Source: JAABQG01 sp963726365
Lineage (GTDB): Bacteria; Pseudomonadota; Gammaproteobacteria; Burkholderiales; Burkholderiaceae_C
Direction: 5' to 3'
NCBI GenBank assembly: GCA_963726365.1
Contig: CAVSCI010000023.1
Span: forward strand, 62,001 to 126,000
DNA length: 64,000 nucleotides
The translations under genes were made by a program, and so were the position numbers. The first letter of the stretch is position 1; every line of letters begins with the position of its first letter. Positions 47,320 to 56,287 of the stretch are shown here, piece by piece. The notes below the pieces were generated by a model. The model was not told the DNA's origin, searched no databases, and worked only from the letters and a program-made list of their open reading frames with translations.

Positions 47320-48252
47320 TCAGAGTGCCTTGACCAGCTCCGGCACCGCCGTGAACAGGTCAGCCTCCAGGCCGTAGTCGGCCACCGAGAAGATCGGTGC
47401 CTCGGGGTCCTTGTTGATCGCCACGATCACCTTGGAGTCCTTCATGCCGGCCAGATGCTGGATCGCGCCGGAGATGCCGGCGGCGATATACAGCTGCGGC
47501 GCCACGATCTTGCCGGTCTGGCCCACCTGCAGGTCGTTGGCCGCATAGCCGGCATCCACCGCCGCGCGGCTGGCGCCGATGGCCGCACCCAGCTTGTCGG
47601 CCAGCGGCGTCATGACTTCGTTGAACTTCTCGGCGCTGCCCAGGGCCCGGCCCCCGGAGACGATGATCTTGGCCGCGGTCAGCTCAGGCCGGTCATTCTT
47701 GGCAATCTCGCTGCCGACGAAGGTGCTCTTGCCGCTGTCCGACGCAGCTGCGACGGTTTCCACACTGGCGCTGCCCCCCGTCGCTGCAGCCGGATCAAAG
47801 CCCGTGGTGCGCACGGTGATCACTTTGGTGGCGTCCAGGCTCTGCACGATGGCAATGGCATTGCCGGCATAGATCGGGCGCTCGAAGGTGTCGGCGGCAT
47901 CGACCTTGGTGATGTCGCTGATCTGCGCCACATCGAGCTTCGCCGCCACGCGTGGGGCCACGTTCTTGCCCCCTGCGGTGGCCGGGAACAGAATGTGGCT
48001 GTAGTTGGCAGCAATGGCCAGCACTTGGGCGGCCACGTTCTCGGCCAGGCCATGGGCGAACTGCGCGCCGTCGGCATGGATGACTTTGGAAACGCCGGCA
48101 ATCTGGGCGGCCTGCGCGGCTGCGGCGCCGGCATTGGCGCCAGCGACCAGCACATGGACGTCGCCGCCACAGGCCAGCGCGGCCGTCACGGTGTTGAGGG
48201 TCGCGCCCCGGATGGAGGCGTTGTCGTGTTCGGCAATAACGAGAGAGGTCAT
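47320..48252 (-). CDS. etfA: Electron transfer flavoprotein alpha subunit
   Basis: EtfA binds FAD and carries electrons from acyl-CoA dehydrogenases to ETF-quinone oxidoreductase. The 310 residues show SLVIAEHDNASIRGATLNTVTAA at the start, and the FAD site IIVSGGRALGS, GQTGKIVAPQLYIAAGISGAIQHLAGMKDSKVIVAINKDPEAPIF. It lies 71 bp after etfB. Confidence 0.95.
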   Translation of the reverse strand: MTSLVIAEHDNASIRGATLNTVTAALACGGDVHVLVAGANAGAAAAQAAQIAGVSKVIHADGAQFAHGLAENVAAQVLAIAANYSHILFPATAGGKNVAPRVAAKLDVAQISDITKVDAADTFERPIYAGNAIAIVQSLDATKVITVRTTGFDPAAATGGSASVETVAAASDSGKSTFVGSEIAKNDRPELTAAKIIVSGGRALGSAEKFNEVMTPLADKLGAAIGASRAAVDAGYAANDLQVGQTGKIVAPQLYIAAGISGAIQHLAGMKDSKVIVAINKDPEAPIFSVADYGLEADLFTAVPELVKAL

Positions 48253-48323
48253 TTTTTGTTTCCTTGATCAGTTGGGGACAGAGCGGTTTCGCTGCGCAAA
48301 TCCAGGTCTGACCCACAAATCAT

Positions 48324-49074
48324 TCAGATTACTTTGGCTTCGTTCTTCAGCTTGTCGACCAGGGTGGCGACATCGGGCACCTTGATGCCGGCACCGCGCT
48401 TGGCGGGCTCGGAAACCTTGAGGGTCTTCAGGCGGGGGGCGACATCCACACCCGAGGGCCTCGGGCGTGAAGGTGTCGAGCGGCTTCTTCTTGGCCTTCA
48501 TGATGTTGGGCAGCGTGACGTAGCGCGGCTCGTTCAGGCGCAGGTCGGCGGTGATGACGGCCGGCAGGCTCATGGACAGGGTTTCCAGGCCACCGTCGAT
48601 CTCGCGGGTGACCTTGAGCACGCTGCCATCAATCTCGACCTTGCTGGCAAAGGTGCCCTGGGGCAGGTCGGCCAGCGCGGCCAGCATCTGTCCGGTCTGG
48701 TTGCAGTCGTCGTCAATCGCCTGCTTGCCCAGGATGATCAATCCGGGTTGTTCCTTGTCGACCAGGGCCTTGAGCAGCTTGGCCACGGCCAGGGGTTGCA
48801 GTTCCACATCGGTCTGGACCAGGATGGCGCGGTCGGCGCCGATGGCCATGGCGGTGCGCAGGGTTTCCTGGCACTGGGCCACGCCGCAGGACACGGCAAT
48901 CACTTCGGTGGCTACGCCCTTTTCGCGCAGGCGAACCGCCTCCTCGATGGCGATCTCGTCGAAGGGGTTCATGCTCATCTTCACGTTGGCGATATCGACG
49001 CCCGTGTTGTCCGATTTCACCCGGACTTTGACGTTGTAGTCGACCACGCGTTTGACGGGGACCAGGACTTTCAT
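48324..49074 (-). pseudogene. etfB: Electron transfer flavoprotein beta subunit, one frame break
   Basis: EtfB binds AMP in the ETF heterodimer. It reads MKVLVPVKRVVDYNVKVRVKSD, MNPFDEIAIEEAVRLREKG, ILGKQAIDDDCNQTGQMLA, then PRYVTLPNIMKAKKKPLDTFTPEALG. Near 48450 one G too many (CTCGGGTGTGG for CTCGGTGTGG) breaks the frame; after correction it continues VDVAPRLKTLKVSEPAKRGAGIKVPDVATLVDKLKNEAKVI, 249 residues. Start at 49074. As etfA and the operon are intact, this is probably a sequence error. Confidence 0.9.
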
Positions 49075-49109
49075 GGGATACCGCTCCAGATAGTGATGCA
49101 AGAAATGAT

Positions 49110-49129
49110 TGACGTTTACGTAAACGTCA
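49110..49129. promoter_or_regulatory. Perfect 20 bp palindrome in the etfBA promoter
   Basis: TGACGTTTACGTAAACGTCA is perfectly symmetric and lies 36 bp before the etfB start. It abuts a TACAAT (-10-like, minus strand 49131-49136), so a bound protein would block initiation. The sequence is close to what I recall for the MerR-type LiuR motif controlling branched-chain amino-acid and acyl-CoA oxidation genes; this is from memory and unverified. Confidence 0.75.
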
Positions 49130-49175
49130 CATTGTATGACGGGGCTCGCCAAAAAAACGAACGACCGTGCTTTTT

Positions 49176-49181
49176 ATTATA
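49176..49181 (-). promoter_or_regulatory. Second candidate -10 box upstream of etfB
   Basis: A perfect TATAAT on the minus strand about 102 bases before the etfB start, with no convincing -35. Confidence 0.35.
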
Positions 49182-49244
49182 GCCAAGGCTACGGTGTAGT
49201 TTAGACGCGCGCACCCAATCGCCCTGTCCGCCAAACGACAAATC

Positions 49245-49270
49245 ATTAACCGACCGGAGGGTTGGTTAAT
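49245..49270. promoter_or_regulatory. Inverted repeat upstream of the TRAP transporter (TetR-type operator?)
   Basis: ATTAACCGACC and GGTTGGTTAAT form 11 bp arms with one mismatch around GGAG, 80 bp before dctP and 170 bp from etfB. The ACCGACC-type arm is typical of TetR-family operators. It could control either divergent gene. Confidence 0.55.
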
Positions 49271-49351
49271 TCGGGTAAGTCTGGACATGACCGGACGACT
49301 GCGTCGATTACAGTGTGCAGCGCAACAAAACCGACTCACTGGAGCATTTCT

Positions 49352-50368
49352 ATGAAAACATTTGCCATTTCCCTGGCGGCCGCCGCAGCCGCCCTGACCT
49401 CCGGCATCGCTGGCGCCCAGACGGTGTTCACCGTGTCGAGCTGGCTACCGCCAACCCACACGGCCAGCATGGCCCAAAAGGAGTGGTGCGACCTGCTGGA
49501 AAAGAACACCGCAGGCAAGATGAAATGCAACTTCCTGCCGCGCGGTGTGACCGCCGCACCAGGCACTTACGACGCCATCAAGAACGGGCTCGCCGACATC
49601 TCCTTCACCGTGCATGGCTACACGCCGGGCCGCTTTGTCTACACCCAGATGGCCGAGATGCCTTTTCTGGGCAACACCTCGGAGCCGCTTTCCATCGCGT
49701 ACAGCCGCATCGCCGCCAAATACCCTGAATTCACCGCTGAGCACCAGGGTGTGAAGGTGCTGGCCTTCTTCACCCACGGCCCCGGCATCGTGTTCAACAC
49801 CAAACGTCCGATTGCCAAGGTGGACGATCTGGGCGGACTGAAATTCCGCGTGGGCGGCGGCATGGTCAACGACATTTCCAAGTCGCTGGGCATGAACGTC
49901 ACGCTCAAGCCGGCGCCGGACTCGTATGAACTGCTGTCAGGCGGCGTCATGGACGGAACGCTGTTCCCCGCCGAATCAACCGAATCCTTCAAGATCGACA
50001 AGATCATCCGATATGCCACCACGTTCCCCGGCGGCCTTTACAACACCAGCTTCGTGTTCATGATGAACCAGGCCAAGTACGACAAGCTGAGCCCGGAAGA
50101 AAAGAAGGCAGTGGACGCGATTTCGGGCGAGACCGCTGCGCGCATCTTTGGCCGCGGCTGGGACAAGGTCGACACGCGCGCCTTGGCCCTGATGCAGGCC
50201 AACGGTGTTGTGATCACCAAGGCCGATGCCAAGTTCGTGGCTGACGTCAAGGCAAAGACCGCTCCCCTGGAACAGAACTGGATCAAGAGCGCCGAAGCCA
50301 AGGGTATGAAGAACCCCGCCAAGGTCCTGGCCGAGTTCCGCGCCGAAATCGCCAAGCTCGAGAAGTAA
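49352..50368 (+). CDS. dctP: TRAP transporter substrate-binding protein DctP
   Basis: The periplasmic receptor of a tripartite ATP-independent transporter for an organic acid. The 338 residues have a signal peptide (MKTFAISLAAAAAALTSGIAGAQ) and the TRAP fold: WLPPTHTASMAQKEWCDLLEKNTAGKMK, TYDAIKNGLADISFTVHGY, FRVGGGMVNDISKSLGM with the conserved Arg contacting carboxylates, and YELLSGGVMDGTLFPAES. The ATG at 49352 follows CTGGAG. The ligand is unknown. It heads dctP-dctQ-dctM. Confidence 0.93.
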   Translation: MKTFAISLAAAAAALTSGIAGAQTVFTVSSWLPPTHTASMAQKEWCDLLEKNTAGKMKCNFLPRGVTAAPGTYDAIKNGLADISFTVHGYTPGRFVYTQMAEMPFLGNTSEPLSIAYSRIAAKYPEFTAEHQGVKVLAFFTHGPGIVFNTKRPIAKVDDLGGLKFRVGGGMVNDISKSLGMNVTLKPAPDSYELLSGGVMDGTLFPAESTESFKIDKIIRYATTFPGGLYNTSFVFMMNQAKYDKLSPEEKKAVDAISGETAARIFGRGWDKVDTRALALMQANGVVITKADAKFVADVKAKTAPLEQNWIKSAEAKGMKNPAKVLAEFRAEIAKLEK

Positions 50369-50393
50369 AATCAGCCGCTTACACGGCTGACCG

Positions 50394-50429
50394 GGCGGCC
50401 CCCACTGAAAATGGGAGCCGCCTTTTTTT
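50394..50429 (+). terminator. Hairpin terminator/attenuator between dctP and dctQ
   Basis: GGCGGC..CCCA pairs with TGGG..GCCGCC (one mismatch) around CTGAAAA and is followed by seven T. It lies inside the operon, which would make receptor mRNA more abundant than membrane subunit mRNA. Confidence 0.85.
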
Positions 50430-50452
50430 CTGTTTGACCAGGTGACTGCAAC

Positions 50453-50938
50453 TTGAAAAAGCTCCTCGAAACCATTTGCGGCGTGCTGGCCGGCTTGGCC
50501 CTTTTCGGCATCATGGCCCTGACCTTCTTCGACGTGGGCGGACGCAAACTGCTGTCCCATTCGATCACCGGCTCGCTGGAGTTGACCGAATTGCTCATGG
50601 TTGTGGTGATCTTTGCCGCCTTGCCGCTGGTGTCCCTGCGCGGTGAGCACGTCGTCTTCGACTCGCTCGACCCGTACCTGCCAAGCGCCGTGCGCCTGGT
50701 GCAACGCATGCTGGTGCAACTGCTTTGCGGTATCGCGCTGCTGGGTCTTGGCGTCCTGATGTGGCAGACCGGTGGCAACTTCCTGGAAAGCGGCGAAACC
50801 ACCGCTCAGTTGAAGATCCTCAAGGCCCCGTTCATCTACGGCATGAGCCTGCTGTGCGCGGTCACCGGGATGGTGCACCTGGCGTTCACGATCCGGCCCG
50901 CGCAAGGCATGGAAGAAAGCGAAGTGGGCACGCTATGA
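50453..50938 (+). CDS. dctQ: TRAP transporter small permease DctQ
   Basis: The 161 residues have four transmembrane segments, beginning LETICGVLAGLALFGIMALTFFDVGGRKL, then SLELTELLMVVVIFAALPLVSLRGEHV (a DctQ hallmark). It starts with TTG at 50453, preceded by AGGTGA. It overlaps dctM by 4 bp. Confidence 0.9.
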   Translation: MKKLLETICGVLAGLALFGIMALTFFDVGGRKLLSHSITGSLELTELLMVVVIFAALPLVSLRGEHVVFDSLDPYLPSAVRLVQRMLVQLLCGIALLGLGVLMWQTGGNFLESGETTAQLKILKAPFIYGMSLLCAVTGMVHLAFTIRPAQGMEESEVGTL

Positions 50939-52227
50939 CCGAGGCCCTGATCGGATTCGTCGCCATCTTTGCCCTGGCCTTGCTGCGGGTGCCGCTGGCT
51001 TTTGGCATGGGACTGGTCGGCATCGCCGGCATCGGCCTGACCCGCGGCTGGGGACCTGCCCTGGCCAGCACGGCCCAAGTGGTCCAGGAAACCGGCTTTG
51101 CCTACACGCTGTCGGTCATTCCCCTGTTCATCCTGATGGGCAACTTCGTCGCAAGAGCGGGACTCGCCCACGAACTTTTTCACGCAGCCTACGTGTTCAT
51201 CGGCCACCTGCGCGGTGGCCTCGCCCATGCCACGATTGCCGCCTGCGCCGGCTTCGGCGCCATCTGCGGCTCGTCGATCGCCACCGCGGCGACCATGAGC
51301 AAGGTCGCCTATCCATCCATGAAGAAGCTGGGCTACAGCGATTCGCTGTCCACCGGTGTGATCGCCGCCGGTGGCACCCTGGGCATCATGATTCCGCCGA
51401 GCACCATCATGGTGATCTACGGCATCGTGACGGAGACCAACATCGGCAAGCTCTTTGCCGCGGGCGTCATTCCCGGTCTGCTGACAGCCATCCTGCTGAT
51501 GGTCGCCGTGGTCATCATGACCTCGCGTGACCCGGAGCACGCACCTGCCGGCGAGAAATTCAGCTGGGCCGAGCGCTGGAAAGCCCTGCGCGGCATCTGG
51601 GGCGTGCTGCTGCTCGTGATCGTTGTGCTGGGGGGCATCTACGGCGGATTCTTCACCGCGACCGAAGGCGCGGGCATTGGCGCATCGGGGGCATTCCTGT
51701 TTGCCGTGGCGCGCCGGGCGTTGACCGTCAGGTCTACACTCGACGTCCTGATCGAGTCAGCCCGCACCACGGCCATGCTGTTCACGCTGCTGATCGCGGC
51801 GACGATCTTCGCCAACTTCGTCAACTTCACCAGCATGCCGGGCGACCTCAAGGACTGGATCACCCACCTGGGCCTGTCGCCCGTGATGATCGTCGGCGCG
51901 ATGATGGTGATCTACGTGTTGCTCGGCACCGTGATGGAAGAACTCACCATGGTGCTGCTGACCATCCCGCTGTTCTTCCCGATCGTGGTGGCGCTGGGCT
52001 TCGATCCGGTCTGGTTCGGCGTGCTGATCGTGATGGTGATCCAGATCGGTCTGATCTCGCCGCCCGTGGGCATGAACCTCTTTGTCATCAACACTTTGCT
52101 GCCACGGGTCGGCCTGGGCAACATCTTTCGCGGCGTGTGGCCGTTCGTGGTCGTTCAGATCATCACGCTGGGCATCCTGCTGGCGTTTCCGTTTCTCAGC
52201 TTGTGGCTGCCTTCGTTCATGAACTGA
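50935..52227 (+). CDS. dctM: TRAP transporter large permease DctM
   Basis: The 430 residues form about 12 hydrophobic helices. It has the DctM hallmarks: SVIPLFILMGNFVARAGLA, GAICGSSIATAATMSKVAYPSMKKLGYS, GTLGIMIPPSTIMVIYGI, and GLISPPVGMNLFVINTL. It uses the sodium or proton gradient for uptake with DctP and DctQ. ATG at 50935 overlaps the dctQ stop. Confidence 0.94.
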   Translation: MTEALIGFVAIFALALLRVPLAFGMGLVGIAGIGLTRGWGPALASTAQVVQETGFAYTLSVIPLFILMGNFVARAGLAHELFHAAYVFIGHLRGGLAHATIAACAGFGAICGSSIATAATMSKVAYPSMKKLGYSDSLSTGVIAAGGTLGIMIPPSTIMVIYGIVTETNIGKLFAAGVIPGLLTAILLMVAVVIMTSRDPEHAPAGEKFSWAERWKALRGIWGVLLLVIVVLGGIYGGFFTATEGAGIGASGAFLFAVARRALTVRSTLDVLIESARTTAMLFTLLIAATIFANFVNFTSMPGDLKDWITHLGLSPVMIVGAMMVIYVLLGTVMEELTMVLLTIPLFFPIVVALGFDPVWFGVLIVMVIQIGLISPPVGMNLFVINTLLPRVGLGNIFRGVWPFVVVQIITLGILLAFPFLSLWLPSFMN

Positions 52228-52245
52228 AACCCGACCTGCCCCGGC

Positions 52246-53526
52246 TCAATCCGACCGTGTGTGATGAATGACGCGCTGCGGGAATGGAATCCCGATCCCA
52301 TTTTCGCGCAGCGCGGCAAGAATGGCCAGATTGATTTGCGAGCGCAGGTTGAGCTGGCCGTTTTCCGGGTCCATCATCCAGTAGCCCAGGGTGAATTCCA
52401 GCCCGTCGGCCCCGAACGCCGATAGGGCTGCGCTGGGCGCAGGATCGCGCAGCACGCGATCCTGCGCCAGCGCGGCCTCTTTCAGGAGCCGCTGCACCAG
52501 ATCCACATCACTGTCGTAGGCCACGGACACCACGGTCGATTGCCAGACTTTCGAATCGGCCAGCGACAGGTTCTCGACGCGGCTGGTGATCAGCATTTCA
52601 TTAGGCACGATCGACTCCCGCCCGGTCGGAGCCCGGATGACCGAATAGCGCGCATTGATGTCGGTGATCCGGCCCTCGAAATTGTCGACCCGCACGTTGT
52701 CGCCGATGCGCATGCTGCGTTCGGCCAGGATCACGAAGCCACTGACATAATTTGCGGCCAGCCGCTGCAAGCCCAGGCCAATGCCCACGCCAACCGCGCC
52801 GCCCAGGACGGACAATGCTGTCAGGTCAATGCCCACCGCCGAGAGCGCCAGCAACAGGCCGATGAACATCAGCAGCGCGCGGATGGCGTTGCTGATGGCC
52901 TTGCGCAATGAAAGCTGACCACCCGTGGCGGCGCGCAGCAACCGCGCTTCAATGGCAGAAGAGATCCAGAGCGTGAGGATAAGGACGGCACCCGCCGTCA
53001 GCCCGCCCTCGATGATGTTTCGCACCGACAGCCGGCTGGCACCCACCTTCCAGTGAACCTGGTCAAGTTCCTCCAGCATGATCGGCAACAGCCCGCTGAC
53101 CCACAGCACCATGGCCAGCCAGGCCACCCACGAGATGGTTCGCTCCAGCGCGCGCACCCACGGGGCGTCGATGACGGCCACCTGAAGCACCTTCACGCCC
53201 AGCCGCAGGGCGGCCAGAGCAACCAGGACCGGGATGGCGAGTCGAAACAGCGCAAGCGGAAGCCAGCGCGCCAGCAGGGTCTGCGCCAGATACGCCAGGC
53301 TCAACAGCAACAGCGGAAAAAGCACACCGTCAATGATGCGCTGGCCGAACAGGATGGACGGCTCCCGCGGTGCCGTCGTCCGGCGCGCCAGCCAGACCAG
53401 CATCCAGGCCAGCGCCCCGCAAATCAGCAATGCCGCAAGTTCCTTCAGGGTCGCGGGTTGCATGAGGGCAGCGAACCAGCTGTCGAGATCGCCGGCCTGC
53501 GGGGAAACTGGCTTCAAGCCGGCCAC
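52246..53526 (-). CDS. MscS-family mechanosensitive channel
   Basis: The 426 residues have about five transmembrane helices, then the pore helix and beta domain of MscS: GGAVGVGIGLGLQRLAANYVSGFVILAERSMRIGDNVRVDNFEGRI is the TM3 Gly/Ala pattern and beta domain, with IVPNEMLITSRVEN next. It opens under membrane tension to release solutes. Its N-terminal end overlaps the enoyl-CoA hydratase gene by 13 bp, and it is convergent with dctM across 18 bp. Confidence 0.9.
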   Translation of the reverse strand: MAGLKPVSPQAGDLDSWFAALMQPATLKELAALLICGALAWMLVWLARRTTAPREPSILFGQRIIDGVLFPLLLLSLAYLAQTLLARWLPLALFRLAIPVLVALAALRLGVKVLQVAVIDAPWVRALERTISWVAWLAMVLWVSGLLPIMLEELDQVHWKVGASRLSVRNIIEGGLTAGAVLILTLWISSAIEARLLRAATGGQLSLRKAISNAIRALLMFIGLLLALSAVGIDLTALSVLGGAVGVGIGLGLQRLAANYVSGFVILAERSMRIGDNVRVDNFEGRITDINARYSVIRAPTGRESIVPNEMLITSRVENLSLADSKVWQSTVVSVAYDSDVDLVQRLLKEAALAQDRVLRDPAPSAALSAFGADGLEFTLGYWMMDPENGQLNLRSQINLAILAALRENGIGIPFPQRVIHHTRSD

Positions 53527-54320
53527 TGCGGCTTCCTCTTTTCAATGAAGGCCAGCACCCCCTCCTGGGCCACGGGAAGCATCATGTTGCAAGCCATGGT
53601 CTGCCCGGCGAGCTGGTAGGCGGCCTCAACCCCCATCTCGCGCTGTTTGTAAAACAGCTGCTTGCCCAGCGCCACGGTCTCGCGAGGTTTGGTCAGCAAT
53701 GCATCGACCAGACGCGCCGTTTCGGCATCCAGCGCATCAGGTTCGGTCACACGGTTGACCAGACCGCGCGCGCGCGCCTCGTCGGCGCTGATGAATTCGC
53801 CGGTCAGCAACATCTCCATTGCCTGCTTGGGGGCCATGTTGCGCACCAGCGGCACACTGGGCGTGGCGCAGAACAGGCCAGCATCAATGCCGTTGACACC
53901 AAATCTCGCCAGAGTGGACGCAACGGCCAGGTCACACTGCGCCACCAGCTGACACCCCGCGGCCGTCGCCAGGCCCTGGACCCGCGCGATCACGGGAACC
54001 GGCAGGTTCTGGATCGCCAGCATCATTCGCGAGCACTGGGCAAACAGCCTCTGGTAGTAGTCAAGTTGGGGATGCGCCCGCATCTCCTTGAGGTTGTGTC
54101 CGGCGCAAAAGGCCTTGCCAAGGGCCGACAGCACCACCACGCGCGCGCGACCATCGTCACGCACGACATCCAGCGCGGACTGCAACGCCTCCAGCATGGC
54201 CTCACCCAGCACATTGAACGTCGCTGGCGCGTTGAGTACCAGGGTGTGGACGCCGCGTGTGTCACGGGTATGCAGCACCGGACTGTCAGGGGCGCAGTAA
54301 TTGATCGGGCGTTCGCTCAT
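53514..54320 (-). CDS. Enoyl-CoA hydratase/isomerase family protein
   Basis: The 268-residue crotonase-fold protein has the oxyanion-hole segments GKAFCAGHNLKEM and VQGLATAAGCQLVAQCDLAVA. The usual second catalytic Glu position is occupied by GVNGIDAGLFCATPSVPL, so the reaction may differ from simple hydration. A medium-chain acyl-CoA role is plausible. The ATG at 54320 (MSERPINYCAPD) is best; a longer frame has no site. Confidence 0.88.
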   Translation of the reverse strand: MSERPINYCAPDSPVLHTRDTRGVHTLVLNAPATFNVLGEAMLEALQSALDVVRDDGRARVVVLSALGKAFCAGHNLKEMRAHPQLDYYQRLFAQCSRMMLAIQNLPVPVIARVQGLATAAGCQLVAQCDLAVASTLARFGVNGIDAGLFCATPSVPLVRNMAPKQAMEMLLTGEFISADEARARGLVNRVTEPDALDAETARLVDALLTKPRETVALGKQLFYKQREMGVEAAYQLAGQTMACNMMLPVAQEGVLAFIEKRKPQWPA

Positions 54321-54351
54321 GCCCTGATTTTGGCTGATTTGTCCGTCGGCA

Positions 54352-55305
54352 TCACAAGTCCGCCATCGCGCGAACATGCTCTTCTACGCTGCGCGCGAGT
54401 GCGCCGAGGTTGTAGCCGCCCTCCAGGCAACTCACGATGCGCCCTTTTGCATGGCGACGGGCCACGTCCATGATCCGGTGCGTCATCCAGACATAGTCCT
54501 GCTCCACAAGGCCCATCTGGCCCAGATCGTCGTCCCGGTGGGCGTCAAAGCCGGCGCTGATGAAAATCATCTCCGGTCGATGCGCTTCCAGGCGGTGCAT
54601 CCACGCCATCTCGATCAGTTCACGCACGTCCATGCCGCGGGTATAGGCCGGCACCGGCAGGTTGACCAGATTGGCGGCATTCGACTTCGAGCCACCGACC
54701 GGGTAGAAAGGATGCTGGTAAAAGCTCACCATGAGAATACGCTCGTCACCCGCCACGATGTCTTCCGTGCCGTTGCCGTGGTGCACATCAAAATCGACAA
54801 TGGCCACGCGCTTGAGGCCATGGCGCTCCAGCGCGTACTTCGCAGCGATGGCCACGTTGTTGAAGAAGCAGAACCCCATGGCGCTGTCGCGGCAGGCATG
54901 GTGACCCGGCGGCCGGACGGCACAGAATGCGTTGTCCAGATCGCCGGCCATCACGGCGTCGGTGGCGGCCAGCGCAGCACCGGCAGCCCGCAGCGCCGCG
55001 TCCCAGGTGTGGATATTGAGCGAGGTGTCGGGATCCACCTGCGTGTGCGTCGGCCCGCCAGCATCGATCTCTTCCCTGAGCACGTCGCTCAGGCCGCGCA
55101 GGCCGGCCACATACATTCGGCCATGTGCCAGTTCGATGTCGGTGAGCGATGCAGGATCCGCCTCAAGTCGTTCGAGTGAATCGCGCAGACCCGTGGCCCG
55201 CAGGCGATCATCGATGGCATCGAGCCGCTCGGGGCACTCGGGGTGCCCCCGTCCCATCTCGTGTTTGCGGCAATCAGGGTGGGTGAAATAGCCTGTTTTG
55301 TTCAC
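54352..55305 (-). CDS. Histone deacetylase-like amidohydrolase
   Basis: The 317-residue zinc enzyme of the arginase/deacetylase superfamily has HPECPERLDAI, the catalytic His pair in VRPPGHHACRDSAMGFCFFNN, zinc ligands in VAIVDFDVHHGNGTEDI and ISAGFDAHRDDDLG, and CLEGGYNL. Bacterial members act on acetylated polyamines or other small amides (acetoin-use, AcuC-like). It lies 31 bp before the hydratase gene in the same direction. Confidence 0.92.
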   Translation of the reverse strand: MNKTGYFTHPDCRKHEMGRGHPECPERLDAIDDRLRATGLRDSLERLEADPASLTDIELAHGRMYVAGLRGLSDVLREEIDAGGPTHTQVDPDTSLNIHTWDAALRAAGAALAATDAVMAGDLDNAFCAVRPPGHHACRDSAMGFCFFNNVAIAAKYALERHGLKRVAIVDFDVHHGNGTEDIVAGDERILMVSFYQHPFYPVGGSKSNAANLVNLPVPAYTRGMDVRELIEMAWMHRLEAHRPEMIFISAGFDAHRDDDLGQMGLVEQDYVWMTHRIMDVARRHAKGRIVSCLEGGYNLGALARSVEEHVRAMADL

Positions 55306-55345
55306 GGCGGGAACCCCTGTCTCATTTTTCGGATAACGTCATGCC

Positions 55346-56265
55346 ATGGATGCACAACACAAAATCAAATCAATTCTCGATCAGCTTAACACGGTGCTGG
55401 TAGGCAAACAGGTCCAGGTCCAGGACTGCGTGGCCTGCCTGATGGCGGGGGGACATTTGCTCATCGAAGACGTGCCCGGCGTGGGCAAGACCACCCTGGC
55501 CCATGCGCTGGCGCGCACCTTTGGTCTGCAGTTCTCCCGGGTCCAGTTCACCGCCGACCTGATGCCCAGCGATCTGTCAGGCGTCTCGGTGTTCGAGCGC
55601 AGCAAGGAAGCTTTCGTGTTCCACCCCGGGCCGGTTTTTGCCCAGGTCCTGCTGGCCGACGAGATCAACCGCGCCAGCCCAAAGACGCAGAGTGCCTTGC
55701 TGGAGGCGATGGAGGAAAGGCAGGTCACGGTCGAGGGCGAAACCCGTGCCCTGCCCTCGCCTTTTTTTGTCATTGCCACGCAGAACCCGCATGACCAGCT
55801 GGGCACTTATGCCCTGCCCGAGTCGCAGATGGACAGGTTCCTGATGCGGATCTCCCTGGGCTATCCCGACCGCACGGCGGAAAGGCAACTGCTGGCCGGC
55901 GCCGATCGCCGAGACATGGTGGAGCATCTCCCCCCCTGTTGACCGCCGGTGAGCTGGCGAAACTGCAACAGGCGGTGATGCAGGTTCATATCGCCGGGCC
56001 TCTGCTGGACTACGTCCAGGACCTGATCGCCGCCACGCGCTCCGGCCGCTGGTTTCTCCAGGGCCTTTCGCCACGGGCCGGCGTGGCGCTGGTGCGGGCC
56101 GCCCGGGCCCAGGCCCTGCTTGGCGGGCGCGACTATGTGGCGCCCGACGATGTGCAGGCCATCCTGCCGCAGACGGTTGCGCATCGACTGATTCCGGTGA
56201 GCGACGCCGGGCGCGGCGCGGTGGAACAGGTGCGCGCCATGGTCGAGGCAGTGCCATTGCCATGA
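55346..56265 (+). pseudogene. MoxR-family AAA+ ATPase, one frame break
   Basis: MoxR ATPases act as chaperones for metal-centre or protein-complex assembly, usually with DUF58 partners, as here. Walker A GVGKTT near residue 47, VQFTADLMPSDLSG, Walker B VLLADEINRASPKTQSALLEAMEE and sensor VIATQNPHDQLGTYALPESQMDRF are present. The frame stops at 55942 in a run of seven C (CATCTCCCCCCCTG); an eighth C gives HLPPLLTAGELAKLQQAV.. and the lid domain (SPRAGVALVRAARAQALL) to 56265, 306 residues. Homopolymer error is likely. Confidence 0.88.
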
Positions 56266-56287
56266 AGGCACTGCAACGGATGCGCCC

